Shown: in pieces, positions 25,207 through 37,724 of the stretch
How positions within the stretch are numbered: position 1 is the first letter of the stretch
Layout of the letters: each line of letters opens with the position of its first letter
Assembly (NCBI RefSeq): GCF_000165425.1
Contig: NW_001799026.1
Coordinates: forward strand, 1 to 64,000
Direction of reading: 5' to 3'
Length of the DNA stretch: 64,000 nt
Source of the DNA: Paramecium tetraurelia
Lineage: Eukaryota > Ciliophora > Oligohymenophorea > Peniculida > Parameciidae
Made by a program: the position numbers and the translations under genes
The notes under the pieces: model-generated
Told to the model about the DNA's origin: nothing
Database searches by the model: none
The model's input: only the letters and a program-made list of their open reading frames with translations

Positions 25207-26339
25207 CAGTCAAAAAATTACTCAAACCTTTCGGGTAGGATTTAAGCTATTCAATCAAAGGTAACTGTTTGCTGTATAAGTTTGCATAATGTTGTATGTG
25301 ATGCTTTTGTAATTTGTATTTCTTTGAACTTTCCAGACTATGTACATCTAAATTTATTTAATCAAGTTATTGGAACCACATCGCAATATCTGAGAACTCA
25401 TGAATTGCTAATATTTAAGATTGAAACTAATCAAGTATTTTGATAACCAAAGATGGTAGGTAGAATATGCCTTCAACAATAATGTAATCCCAGAATCGAA
25501 GACAATGTTGCAATTGGAAATTGTACAAAAAGAGTGTGAGTATGATTTTGGTAAGCCAAAAGGATTCTGGATAGTTGAGTTGGCGATATAAATGTTTGTA
25601 AAGTGAAGGCAAGTGCAGTTGGAGTAGTTTCTGAGTAATGAATTCCAGGAATCCAAGCAACTGAAAATTTGAATCATAATTAAAATAGAGCATGAATTTC
25701 GGATGTGTCAGGAGCGTGACTAGACACTAATAACTATAGTACTCATCGCCACCTGAGACAAGGAGGAGGAACCCAGCTAGGAAATTCATTCCTTGGCAGT
25801 AACCCAGTTTTGGGTAGTAGTTGGAAAGTGCCTGTAGTATGTTATATAGTTGATATTGGCCTATAGTGTAGTCGTCTTGGGTTGATTGAAAGAACGGGTG
25901 GTTGATTAGGGTTCTTTTGATGTCTTTATTGATGAGTTCAGATGATCCTTTGGAATTGAAGGGGTACTCATTTTTCAAGAGGATGGATTTCCAAGCTGCC
26001 CATCTGAGTTTTGAGGGTGGTCCTTGTCTGACGAGGTTGATATAGTGTTGTTTGCTCATGATGTAGTATGTCTTAAGTGATTTTTCTAATGGAAATGTGC
26101 AATGATGGTATCTCTGAATGAGTTCTGATTCAAGGTCGTAATCTTCAAAGTTGGTGGTCTGTAGAATGTTCGTCCCATTCCTGTTATTTGTAATGGTCTG
26201 AGTCTGTGCGATTGAGATATGGTCCGATTTCGTGTTTCTATTGGTATGAATTTCTTTCAGACTAGGTGAATGATGTAGGGGGAATAAGGGGTGGTGTAGT
26301 TTTTTTATGACAACTAGAGAGTAGATTGGATTGACCCAT
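25193..26339 (-). CDS. TBC-domain Rab GTPase-activating protein
   Basis: The best start is ATG 26339 (MGQSNLLSS, a myristoylation-type N-terminus). A 25-nt intron with GTC donor (26238-26262) joins it to the long frame; total 374 codons to TGA 25193-25195. The TBC domain starts near LVRQGPPSKLRWAAWKS. The arginine finger lies in INKDIKRT and the glutamine finger in GYCQGMN, so both catalytic residues are present. It should stimulate GTP hydrolysis by a Rab protein at membranes. It is head-to-head with the Piwi gene (58 bp between start codons) and abuts a decayed Rab2-like gene. The first exon is inferred. Confidence 0.87.
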
Positions 26340-26397
26340 TTCAAAATCCTAAATAAGATTTCGCTATTTAAGTTGTAAAGTTTCAAATAAAATATTT

Positions 26398-28825
26398 ATG
26401 TAAAAAATAAGTGATTTGCCAAAGAGACCTGCAAGATCGCAGAGATTGGAACAAATAAGCAGACGTATAAATCTGATTTCTAATCACTTTCCCATTAAGT
26501 TTATCTAGTAAAATCAAGCGATTAATATTTACTCAGTTGATTTTGATCCACCAATAGCAGATGATGCTAGAAAATTGAGAGAAGAAATAGTTAAATTGGC
26601 AACTCGAGATCTGTAGACTTAAAGACTTGAAGAATTCACAGTAATAAACATTGAAATCGTCTTAGTTAAGAGGAAGAAACATCTGGTCATCCATCAATAT
26701 CCAAGATCGTCTCATAGCCACGGTCACCTTCCAAGGCTAAGAATATAGGGTTCTCGTTGAACACAAAAAGGAGTACACTTTGCAAGACCTTTCAGAAACA
26801 ACTGTCAATCCAGTCACTTAATCAATCAACGTAGCAGTCAAAAGATCGTTAAGAGAAATGGGCATGATTGAAATTGGCAGACAATCCAAGTTTTATGATC
26901 CCAGAGATATTGATTGCAACAGAGTATCAATAAAATACATTCTAGATTAATGAGCATGGATTGAAAGTGTGGAGAGGAGTCAAAACTTCCTTCCAAATGT
27001 ATCAAGGCAAACCTTATCTCCAGATAGATTTCGCATCTAGAGTTCTGAGAGATCAGACGGCCTTGCAATTCATGATGAGTCTCAACACCAGGAATATATA
27101 GGACATTTAAAATGAAATGATTGGATTGAGTGTGTTGGCAGCCTATGGAAATTGTAGAATATATAAAATAGACGAAATCGACTTCACTGTCTCTCCTTTG
27201 CATTCATTTCAATTATAAGATGGGAAGTCTATCACTTATCAAGAGTATTACAAACAGAGATATAATATCTAAATCAGAGATCTCCAACAACCTCTCATAG
27301 TGAATCGAGACAAGAGAAATCAAGATAAGATTATTTACTTGGTGCCTGAATTATTGACTATGACAGGATTGACTGATCGCCAAAGAAGTGATTACAGATG
27401 TATGTAAAGTGTGGCTCAATACACTAAATTGACACCACAACAAAGAGACAATGAGATATATGGATTCTATCAGAATCTAAGAAAGTATCTCAACAAATAG
27501 AACATACAATTGAGTGATGATCAGAATGTAGGTGGTTTTCAACTCCAAGCACCCAGAATTTTTATGGGAAATAAAGAATACTAAACTGATTAGAGTGGAT
27601 TCTTCATGATCAAAGACCCTGTATTCCAAGGATCTCATATTCGAGACTGGTTTATGGTCTATCAATCAAGAGGGAAGAATGATGATGATGATGTTGATTT
27701 TCTAGTCTCAGAACTCTAAAAACAAGGGGATAGAATTGGAATCAGAATTGAGAAACCCTACTATGTTGTGCTTAAAGACAATAACATCTAAAATTGGATG
27801 TAGAGATTGACAGCTGAAATTGGTGACAAACCTCCATAATTGATAGTCACCTTCATTAATGAAAAAGATAAGGATAGAATCTATGGACAGATGAAGAAGT
27901 ATTGTTTTCAGGAACATGGCATCAGTCATCAAAACATTCTTAGCAAATTCTTGAAATCCAAAAATCCTTCTAGTGTTGCTTCCAAAATAGCTTAATAAAT
28001 GAGCATGAAATTAGGTAATCCTCTATGGGCCATTCCTAAGCCAAATGGCATTTCGGATAAAACCATGGTCATTGGCATCGATATCTATCATAAACTATTG
28101 ACTAATCGGAGATCTTGTATGGGATTTGTTGCCTATTTGGAATCAGAATGTCTAAATACATTTGCCAGACCCATCATTATGAAAGAAGGTCAGGAGATGT
28201 GTCATGAAGTAGGAAGAATCACTGTGGAAGCCATCTCTGCTTATTTTGAAAGGAATGGCAAAAAGTATCTGCCTGATACGATCATTGTGTTTAGAGATGG
28301 AGTTGGCAATGCTTAAATTGAAGCACTTAAACAGACTGAAATACTACAAATGAAGAATGCAATAAGGAGTATCAATAAGAATTACAACCCATAATTTGCT
28401 GTTATTATGATCAATAAGAAAATCAATGATCGTTTCTTCATGGTCAATGGTGGTGGCGGGTAAAATCAGTAGAAATAGACACTTTCCAATCCTCCTTCGG
28501 GTAGTGTCATCGCAGACAAGATTACATCATCTAATTTTGACTATTTCATCACTGCTCAATATGTTACTCAGGGTACTTGCACCCCCACTCATTATAGGGT
28601 ATTGGAGAACGATACTAATTGGAGTGAAGAATTGTTCTGGTAATTCACCTATTATCAGTGTTTCAATTATTAGAATTGGACTGGAGCAGTTAGGTATTAA
28701 TTTAATTGTTATTATTTAGAGTGCCTTCTTGTGTGCAATATGCTCATAAGTTAGCTTATTTAATTGGAGACACTTATCAAGGGACCCTTCATAAACGACT
28801 GGCACATTTATAATGTTGTCTATGA
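26398..28825 (+). CDS. Piwi-clade Argonaute with complete catalytic triad
   Basis: ATG 26398; introns at 26650-26674 region (25 nt), 26926-26947 region (22 nt) and 28694-28719 region (26 nt) leave 785 codons to TGA at 28823. The order is N-domain (INIYSVDFDPP), PAZ, MID, PIWI. PIWI residues are present: first Asp in VIGIDIYH (about residue 545), second Asp in FRDGVGN (about 618), the glutamate finger in HEVGRITVEA, and the final His in VQYAHKLAY (about 757), so slicer activity is expected. In Paramecium Piwi proteins bind scnRNAs or iesRNAs that guide DNA elimination, or siRNAs. Which class this one belongs to cannot be read from sequence alone. Its base composition is less AT-rich than most of the window. 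Confidence 0.93.
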
Positions 28826-28905
28826 CCATTTCTATTTAATTTATATACTTGTTGTATAAATTAAATTTATAAAATTCTCTTATTTAATATATAAATTATC
28901 TTGAA

Positions 28906-29932
28906 ATGTAGCAATATCAAAAAACCTTCATTGTAAAACCAGTAGATCGAAACCTGATAGTTCGATCTACTCTCAAGTTGCCACAAATTAGGTAAGATAT
29001 CCGAATTCATTAGAGCATTGGAATGATGAATATCCCCAATAGATCATCAGAGCATATTCGTAATTCACGCTTACATACCAAAACCAAAACCAGAGACACC
29101 ATTAAGGCTGTTGTTAAGGAACGTCCTCATTTTAAGTAGTTGCCAACTGATAGAACCATGCCTACTTTGCCATCGTTAAATTCTCCCAGGTCTGAAGATG
29201 AGGGAGATTCGACTCATAAAAGTTTGTTTTCCCTCAGAAGAACTGTAATTGATACTCTCTCTTTGCGTCAATCTCGAAGGACTAGTGTGGAGAAGGAACG
29301 GTTCAAGGAGGAGAAGAAAGACGAGAAGAGGGAGGAAAAGAATGAAGAAGAGAGAGCAGATGCCAAACTATCAGGTCGACATTATGTGAAATCGGAGGAG
29401 CAACAAACAGTTCATCAACAACTAAGCAAATCCCACGGTGAACTGAATGAAAATCACATGAATCTAGATGAAGTCTTGGAGGAACCTGTTGAAGAAATAA
29501 GACCCAAGAAGGAATCTCAATCAATCAGACCCAAAAATGAAAGTGTATCTTCACAATTCACCCAAATTACTGATGAAATACATTCAGTGTGGGATAACGT
29601 CGATTTGTATTTGAGAGGAGTGCAATTTGATGAATTTGAATAATAGGCTTAACTGCAATCATTCTTGTAGCTCTACAAAATGAGAAGTGGAGGATTCCCT
29701 GTAAGTTACTCATGATTAAATAAGGGGCTAAAGAGAGAACTTGTCAAATGAAGAAGTTATCAGAAGAGCTGCTGAATATGCGAAAGGCAATCGCCAAGTA
29801 TTCAAGAAATATTTCCCAACTAAACAGGTCGTCTTTGAAAATGAAGAAGATTACACACAATCATATGATGTTAATAGTGATGCTAATTTTTAAAAATTCT
29901 AAAAGTATATTCAGAAATATAATCAATAATGA
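28906..29932 (+). CDS. Hypothetical charged protein
   Basis: ATG 28906. The first exon is a clear 260-codon frame: basic N-terminus, a Thr/Arg segment (TLSLRQSRRTSVEKE), a very acidic-basic alternating stretch (KEEKKDEKREEKNEEE), and a hydrophilic end (DNVDLYLRGVQFDEFE). A splice near 29701-29737 must join it to a second frame (NEEVIRRAAEYAKGNRQV...) that ends at TGA 29930, 54 bp before the stop of the convergent V-ATPase gene. A 37-nt intron fits the frame, but the acceptor is atypical. Composition suggests an intrinsically disordered protein. Role unknown. Confidence 0.6.
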
Positions 29933-29985
29933 GAACACTAATGAATTATATCTCATAATCATAATTAACAATATCAATTTATAAC

Positions 29986-32407
29986 TCATAACGAGTACAC
30001 ATGAAATTCCACTCCATCTCCCTTATAAAACTTGTTCTGAAATTCCACCCTTTTTATATAGATACTATAAGTCATACCAATGTAATCTTAGAGAATGCAA
30101 AAAACACTCCATCGTATCCATACACATCAACACTCCAAAACTCACCAAAGCCCAAATCGGATACCTTAACAATGCCTTCCATTACTTAAATAATCTACCC
30201 CTATTATGCTTCCCTCAGTCATCGGACTTGACAAAATCAATGAATAGAACACATCAGCCAACTAAGAATGTGCTAAACTCAATGCCCACAATCTCAAATA
30301 ACTAGCTGTATTAGATATCACTCCCAGAACAAACTCAATTGTTTCTATTGTTTCATGAACTATCAGTTCAGTGAATTCTTCATCTGGACTCAAATCATTG
30401 TGATCATGGGTTTACAACAATGACTTCTCCTGTTGAGTTTCATCTTAAATAGTTTACAGTTGTAATTCAATCACTTGGGATCCTTCTATTGAGGAGGTGC
30501 TATTTTTTATCTTTACATTGTTCTTTCTCTAAAACACTTGATAACCTTTGATTATATGCGAAAACCACATCCAAGGGATGCTGACAACTGCTATAATAAT
30601 TAATATCGACTATATTAATTCTTAGGAATTGACACTCCACATCGATGGCCCCTCTACTGATCCAAAAGATAGAACCATTGTGATCATTGTATTTATGATA
30701 CTTGGAGCATCCTCTGGGCTGAATGACTTCACCCATTTAAATATTATCAAGAAGTCCATGTACCCAATTGTTGCAGTGAGAAAGAGAATCTGAGGCAAGA
30801 ACTTACAACAAAACCCATAAGTATCCTTTTTATTTATGAAGTTACATCCTGATAAACAAATACCTAAACACATGTGAAAATAAGCGATGATAACGCTTAA
30901 TTTCATTTTAAAAGAGTCATCGAATTCTAAGTTATCTCCCCAGGCTGGGTCTAATCCAAATGGATAAGTGCAATCCTTTGGTTTATTCGGAGTCATTTAT
31001 CCATCAACTACATAGCAGGATCCAAAGAGATTTAAGGATAAACTCACGAAATCATTGTAGATCCAACCACTGTAAAAACTGAAAAATCCCATCAATAGAA
31101 TCAAGTATCGAAACTCATGGAAGGGTTCAAATTTATAGAAGATATTATAAATCCCAAATGTTAGTAAACAAAAGCCATGACCAATGTCACCAAACATAAT
31201 TCCAAATAAGAAGGGGAAGGTTATGATAGTAAATAGAGCAGGGTTGATTTCTCGATATCTAGCAATTCCATATGTATTCACTATTTGTTAGAACACTTAA
31301 GTGAATTCATTTAATACAAAATAAGTGGGGGGTGTTGTATGAGGCACCTTTTGGGAGATCTAACAACCTGGAATGTCTCTATTCCTCTCTTTGACAATCA
31401 GAAGAACTTCATTCAATTGGGCACTGTCCTTTTTGGGAATCCACAATTCGCCAAGAAAGAGATTACCTTGCATTTTCAATTTGTTCAATTAAATGTAGAG
31501 TTCTTTCTCCTTAGATATATACATATTATAGTGATCTATGAGTCTGACTCCTTCGGTTTGTTTGAGTAATTCTTGAATAAATGAATTTAATTGTATGTTC
31601 GTTAATTCTATAAGCTTGATAAGACAGCAATAAATACTTATTTGATTTCTTTGAGTTTGGCAGTTAACTCATTTGAAATTTTATCAAATTCTTTGAGATT
31701 GAGCGGGAGACTGAATTTGTTGAGAGACATGGATTCTTGAACCTTTTGGAGTTTCTTCTTCAACATCATCCCTTGATCTGGAAACATTACTATGTAGATG
31801 GCTTTTGAATTTTATAATTTGATATGGACGAATGCATTTCCTTTTGATACTCTGAATACCATCCTTTAAAATCTAAAGAATTAGAGAGTAACTTACTGAT
31901 AGATTTCATCCTATTTCAAGGTGCCTATAAAGTAGTCGATTTTGGAATCTCTGGAAACAAAAAAGTCATCTCCTAAGTATATTCTGCATTCTTGTAAAAT
32001 GTCCAATTAATCGATAATTATGTTCTCTTATTCAAGCAATTGTTCATGATTTCTATTGAGCTCTAAGAACGAATTGACTTTGGAATTGATTTGATCTTCC
32101 AATGTATCCAAATATTGATGGGTGTGTATTTTTGGACACATCTTATTGCTAGTTTTGGCAGAGATTTGAAACTGTTTGAGGATGGTCAATTTCTATGCTG
32201 TTTCTATGAGGAGATTGAGTTTGTTGAGTAAATCATCGCATCTGAATTAGAGGAGGGGATATACCTTTTTATATAGTTTGCAAATGGTCTGGCAATTAGG
32301 GGAATGGAGGGGTCATGATCTATGATTTCCACTTTTCCCATGTACCCCAATTGATCCATGACAGCCCAGGCACTTTCCCGAGGCATGATGAGTTGATACA
32401 ATGACAT
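29986..32407 (-). CDS. V-type H+-ATPase subunit a (V0 sector)
   Basis: ATG 32407; introns at 32242-32264, 31873-31896, 31615-31637, 30176-30198 and 30050-30077 (23, 24, 23, 23, 28 nt) leave 767 codons. The N-terminal cytosolic half has the family strings [14 protein letters not shown] and [11 protein letters not shown]. The membrane half has [11 protein letters not shown], the proton-path arginine in [18 protein letters not shown], and the typical end [18 protein letters not shown]. The subunit forms the proton half-channels of the V-ATPase and targets the pump to an organelle. In Paramecium there are many isoforms, for example on the contractile vacuole and acidosomes; which compartment this serves is unknown. 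It is slightly shorter than typical animal a-subunits. Confidence 0.95.
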
Positions 32408-32493
32408 TTCCTACGATCTTAACATATTATAATTAATTATTATAATTCTATTTATTTTGGAGAGAGTGCAGTTGACCACATAATATTATAATA

Positions 32494-35400
32494 ATGTTTG
32501 ATTCAGATAGTATAATTCGAAATAATTTGCCTGATGGCGAATTCAAAGGCCCTATTCATCATCTGCTGAGCAACAGAGTGGTGTTGCAAGAAGGGGACAT
32601 TTAGGGAGGAAGCTTCAATTCTTTTACAGTGCCTGAAAACATTATGTTGCAAAACACTCCTCCTCGGACTCCCAAGAACATGGAGAGATTCAAAACTATG
32701 GGAGGAAGGAAGTCTGAATTCCAATCTGCCTACGAAGGCGAGGAATAAGACTCAGTGAAGGACAGCAAACCTCAATTTCTGAGGTTAATCATAGCAAAAA
32801 GTTTACAGAACAACTTCATCAACAATCTGTGGAATAGATCCTATCTGAGGAAACTTCATCAATTGTCTGCCTATCAAATTGAGTAATTGGACGATTTATA
32901 GTTTGAATCGGATGCCTTTTCAAATATTGGCCATCCAAATCAGAGATCCCTGATTCAAACTCTGGCCTTCTGGAACTTAATTGATGTGTTCACTCCTTAC
33001 AGCAAATTCATCGTCATTTGGGATGTCTTCCAAATTCTTACATATATAATGATCTTTTTTTGGTTACCTTACAAGATCTCATTTGAAATATATTATATAA
33101 GCGAATTATTCAATGGGGATAGTGGCAGCAAAATCATCGAAGTAGTGCTTCTCTCAATTTTGGCACTGGATGTAGTGGTTGGACTCAATTTGGCCTTTAT
33201 TCAGAAGGGATAAATTATCAAGGATCGCAAAAGAGTAATCATCAATTATTTCAATTAATATGCCTTCGTAGATTTGGTAAATATTACATTTTATTTATGG
33301 TCTCGTTATCCACAGTTTCAGCGTAATTCTTTATTCCAGACCTCAGTTCCAAAGACAGCAACATGCTCGTTATTCAAATAGTTCTCGGTGCAATCTTCTA
33401 CATTCTCAGAATTACCAAAATCAACAAAATCTTGGCTCAAATCTAAGAGTAATCATAATTTTATCTAGATTCTTTAACCTCAATGGCTCCCTCAATGACA
33501 TGGTTGGTCTCATGAAATTACTCATGATCATCATATTTATAGCTCACATCTGCGGATGCACTTGGCATGGCATAGCTCATTACACTACCGCTTACTCCTG
33601 GTTGGATGCCTACAATCTAAGAGCCAGAACCAACGGCACACGATACAACTACTCAATTTATTGGGCAACCATGACCATGACCACTGTTGGTTATGGAGAT
33701 ATCACAGCACAAAATGACATCGAATTACTAATCAATAATATCACTATGTTTGTAGCCAGCATAGTTTTTGCATATTCAGTAAATAGCATAGGAATATTCG
33801 TGTCCAATATGTACAAAGGAACAATGGAATACAGTAGATCAGTTACTTTGATTAATACGTTTATGTCTAAGAATAAAATCCAGTTTGATTTGCAAACTAG
33901 AATTAGAAGCTATTTGGAGTACATTTGGTAAGAAGAATAAGAAATGAACGATGACGAAGTTGGATCAATTGTGAAAAAACTGAGTAGACATCTCTAAGAC
34001 GAATTGCAATATCAATTGAGAGGCAACATTCTTAAAAATTGTAAAATTGTCATGAAACTGTTTTCAGAATAATTTCTCAAGAATCTCCTTCAGTGTATGG
34101 AGGAACTGTCATTCAGTCCAGAAGAGAGAATTATTACATGTAATTAATTGGATGATTGTTCCTTGTACATCATTACTAAAGGAGAAGTAGAACTGCTCTT
34201 CTCAGGGAAAAACTAATTAGGAGACATGATAAAGAGAAACTCCATCAAATTTCTCAAGTAATATGAATGTTTTGGGGAAGTAGCATTCTTCACCGGAAAT
34301 CCAAGAACTGCTACAGCCATCTCTAAGGGATTCACTAGAGCATTTAAAATAAAAAGAGAAAATTTCATTGCAATTTTACAATCATTTCCAAATGATTATG
34401 AAAAGTTCTGTGATGCCAGAGATAGATTAATTAACAATGAATTCTCTTCTCTTTAATTAAATTGCTATAGTTGTAATAGTAATAGACATCTTATTAATAA
34501 TTGTCACATTTTGCATTTTTGTGCTGATCAAGAAAAGATAATCAAAAAAGAATTATACCCAGTTGAATAACGCAGGAGCAGAGCCTTCAATAGAATTAAG
34601 AAAACAAAGGCTGTCTGTGCATTTACCATGTAGAAATACTATTCAGGAAGGGCTCACGATTTGATTCAGGATATATATCAACAAGAAAGAGGTGGCACTG
34701 ATCTAGAGGATGGAGATTCACACACTATGCCCATGAATGATGCTTATGAAGATGATGGTACACAGATAATTGTAATTATTAGACTTGCCTTCTTCCATTA
34801 ATCAACAGCGAAGTTAATCAAGAACCATGAGTAAGTTAAGTTCGAAAGCTTAATAATAATAACCATAATAATAAGATGATGAAGATGAAGAATAATATAA
34901 TAAGGGATATCTACGTAAATCATATCCTCCAAGATAGACTGTTTAGACTGCTGGATTTGGAGGTGGCAACACTAAAAATAAAGAAAGTATTGTCTTACTA
35001 TAATTGCTATAGTCACCTGGAATGTAGAGTAATTAAGTGATTCCTTAGATTCATCAGAAGAACAGGACTAAGTCATACCTTTATAACAATAACCACATAA
35101 TTAATCAAAATCAAGTGAATAGAATAATAAATAATAATAACCTTTAAAGCGCCAACTCTCAAGAAGTGGGTCTACAGATGATCCATCTAAGGTCCCAACT
35201 GAAATTCGAGTTGCCAAATAGCAAGCCCTATCGAAAAATCAATCAGATCTTGAAATCAGACATGCCCTTTCGAGGGAATAGGCTAGAAAAATTACAGGCA
35301 GAACCAGAACTCATAATGATGATCCTACGTTGATCACCGATAATTTAACTTAAAATAATGTAGGCCAATTGTAATAAGCTCCCACTATTACTACAATTGT

Positions 35401-35732
35401 CTTGGCTTTTGATAAAATGTGTATCTTTTAATTTTATCAGCCTTTAAATAATTATGATGCTGTAATCAAAAGGTATTAGCTTATTCAATTCATTTAGATT
35501 TGCAAGAGCACAAAAGTTCTTTGGCAAAAAGAGATTATATCCTGAAACCTCTCTGTATTCATTTTATTTTATGGCCATTAAAAAAGGATTTAAACTCAAA
35601 AAATTAGGCTAATCACTCCCTAATGGATTATAGAGATTCTCTACTGGTGCTAAACTTCTAAAAAAAGCAGTAAAAAGAATGAAATAACCTACATTGGCAG
35701 AAAAAAGTGATATTTTTGTTTAAATTAAATGA
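32494..35732 (+). CDS. K+ channel with intact cyclic-nucleotide-binding domain and zinc knuckle
   Basis: ATG 32494; filter TVGYGD near residue 382. The cNMP-binding domain keeps the phosphate-binding cassette (FGEVAFFTGNPRTATA), unlike the other three channels here, so cyclic nucleotide gating is plausible. Knuckle CYSCNSNRHLINNC lies at 34463-34504. Introns: 33449-33468 (20 nt), 34758-34782 (25), 34987-35012 (26), plus a needed 23-nt removal at 33277-33299 that ends in ATG, not AG. The long Ser/Gln-rich tail may read on through a GTG-donor intron (35419-35440) to TGA 35730, or stop at 35455 with a 20-nt splice. In the latter case a separate 92-codon frame starts at 35454. Confidence 0.85.
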
Positions 35733-36359
35733 ATTATCTAATTTAAATATCATCTCATATTTAATTTATAATTCTATAACATTAAATTGAAATCGGATAG
35801 ATATCTTCTTTATATTAATATCAAAAAATAAGGCTAAATAATCAAAAACAGATTTTCAATACATATTGTATTACTTGAAATTTCTAATTCCAATTTCATC
35901 TTCGTTATAACAACTTAAAATCATTCTATTTATGGCTTGTTCATTTTATTTAGCTTCAGCTATTTGGTATCAATTAAAATATGGTAATCAAGGAATGAGC
36001 TAACTTTTGTAATAATAATTATTCAAGGGTACATTTCGAATGCTTTAAGAAATTATGAATTATTTAATTTAATTAAAACTATTTTATTTTGTATAATTAG
36101 TCATGCATAGGTTGTTATAATAAAATATATTTTTTAATTAAATAAATAATTAATTTTTTCAATACATTAATATTAATTCAAAATTTATTGCGTAAAGGCT
36201 TCTAAAAAAAACAGCTTTAACGAAAAATAAACTAAAACTTTTTGGCAAATTGAAGGATTGAGAACTTTGGTTTTTTGAAAATATTTTAATTAGAAAAATT
36301 TAGATGATTGATTTCAATCTTTTAATCTATTAATAAGAAGATAGCATATATATATTTTA
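35733..36359. other. AT-rich spacer
   Basis: No convincing gene. A 109-codon plus-strand frame at 35932-36261 starts MACSFYLASAIWYQLKY; its first 50 residues look protein-like but the remainder is simple AT-driven sequence. I do not call it a gene. Confidence 0.4.
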
Positions 36360-37693
36360 TCAGATAAAAATTATTGAATCACCTTGATTTTCTAAACTGA
36401 AAAAACTAAAAAAGGAATCTCCCATTTCAATAATTTCAGTTGGTTCAAATCGACAGACTATATGTCTATTTTCATTTGTAATTCTTAAACATTATTACAG
36501 GGGCATAAATTAAAAAGTTAGAGTATCCCCTTCACTAAATGTAAAATTACCTTTTCTTAATAATTTGTATTTATTCTCATTCCATTCCTTTCTTTTTAAC
36601 TCCCCAAGCTTATTGATAATGAAATCAATTGAATAATGGCATAATGTAGAACAAATACCAATCAATAAATTACCTTTCAGAGTTTGTATTCTCATTCTCC
36701 AAATAAGGCCTTGAATTGCTTGTGTTTTGACTTTGTGATTAATATAAAAGTGAAGAAAATCATTTTTTTATTTTTGTAGATTGAATGATGGACGAATTAA
36801 TTTTGCCTCAACAGCTTAGGTACCAGTAAATTAATAGTTCTAAGTAAACATTGTTTTAAAAGAAAACTAGTGTATAGTATCAAATGAGTCTCCCTTTAAC
36901 ATTTTACAGATTTTTTATTCTAATTATTAGTTTTTCTAATTTAACTCCTCTATCTTTTTATTTAATTGAGCAATTCTATTGTCTTTATTATTAAATTATT
37001 ATTATACACAATCCTAGAATAAGGATAATTATTTACATCAATAGAATGAAGTGAGAATAGTTTCCTTGACATTTTATTGCAACATTTGGGACATTCGATG
37101 ATGACTTATTCACATTAATTTTCGTGCTACTCTAATTCATTTTACAATTATTATAGTCCACAACCAGAACAATTTATTCTTCTGAATGGACATTACAAAA
37201 TATGCTTTTAAAACTACTCATATCCTGGCTTCGTCGGACATTCTTCATATATACAACTCAATTATATTGAGTCTAATAAATTGTGTATTATAGGTATGGA
37301 TGTTTTTTTGAACTGTCTTTTGCATTTTGGGCAATTGGGCAAAGTAGTTTCAATTTAGATTTATTGAGGCATTTCAGAAAAAGAACTAGATTAAGAACTG
37401 TATTATGATCCAGAGCCGGAATCAGGAGCAATAATTAAAGATTAGGAATAGAGTGATTCTTATAGGACTTCATCTCCGGCTTAATCTTGAATCCATTTAT
37501 TGATGCAGACTTCGCAAAATGATTAGAAGCATTTATCCTATCCACAAGCAATTGGTTTCCATAAAATATTTAAACAAATAGGACAAATTAAATGATCAAC
37601 TTCTATCCTTGATTAATAGAGTAAATGTTTAGGAATTCCACTATTTTTTAAGAGTTCCAAGGGATTTAATAAATTACTAGACTCTGTTTACAT
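36360..37693 (-). CDS. RING / TRAF-type zinc-finger protein (probable E3 ubiquitin ligase)
   Basis: ATG 37693, one 23-nt intron (37014-37036), TGA at 36360-36362, 437 codons. A RING-like finger begins at residue about 44 (CPICLNILWKPIACG...CEVC...CPKC), interrupted by a Ser-rich insert. Two TRAF-type fingers follow (CPTKPGYEQFQKHILQC, INCSGCG ... EQHENQCE), then a short coiled coil (LNKKIEELNQKNQQLEQK). The C-terminal 170 residues resemble a SPRY-like beta-fold (ending MGDSFFSFFS). The pattern matches ciliate TRAF-like E3 ligases. The histidine expected in a canonical C3HC4 RING is not obvious, so ligase activity is inferred. Confidence 0.8.
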
Positions 37694-37724
37694 GATAATT
37701 AATAATTATATTATAATTATATAA

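Noticed and set aside
25408-25693. Overlapping minus-strand frames in the TBC gene
   Set aside because: Only one frame continues the TBC domain; the other is an out-of-phase shadow.
29140-30240. Plus-strand frames between 29.95 and 30.24 kb that look protein-like
   Set aside because: They are antisense shadows of the C-terminal membrane helices of the V-ATPase a-subunit, whose motifs on the minus strand are decisive.
34463-34504. Zinc knuckle as evidence of a retrotransposon gag insertion
   Set aside because: The motif sits at the same place in four channel genes with normal channel sequence around it and no polymerase or integrase nearby.
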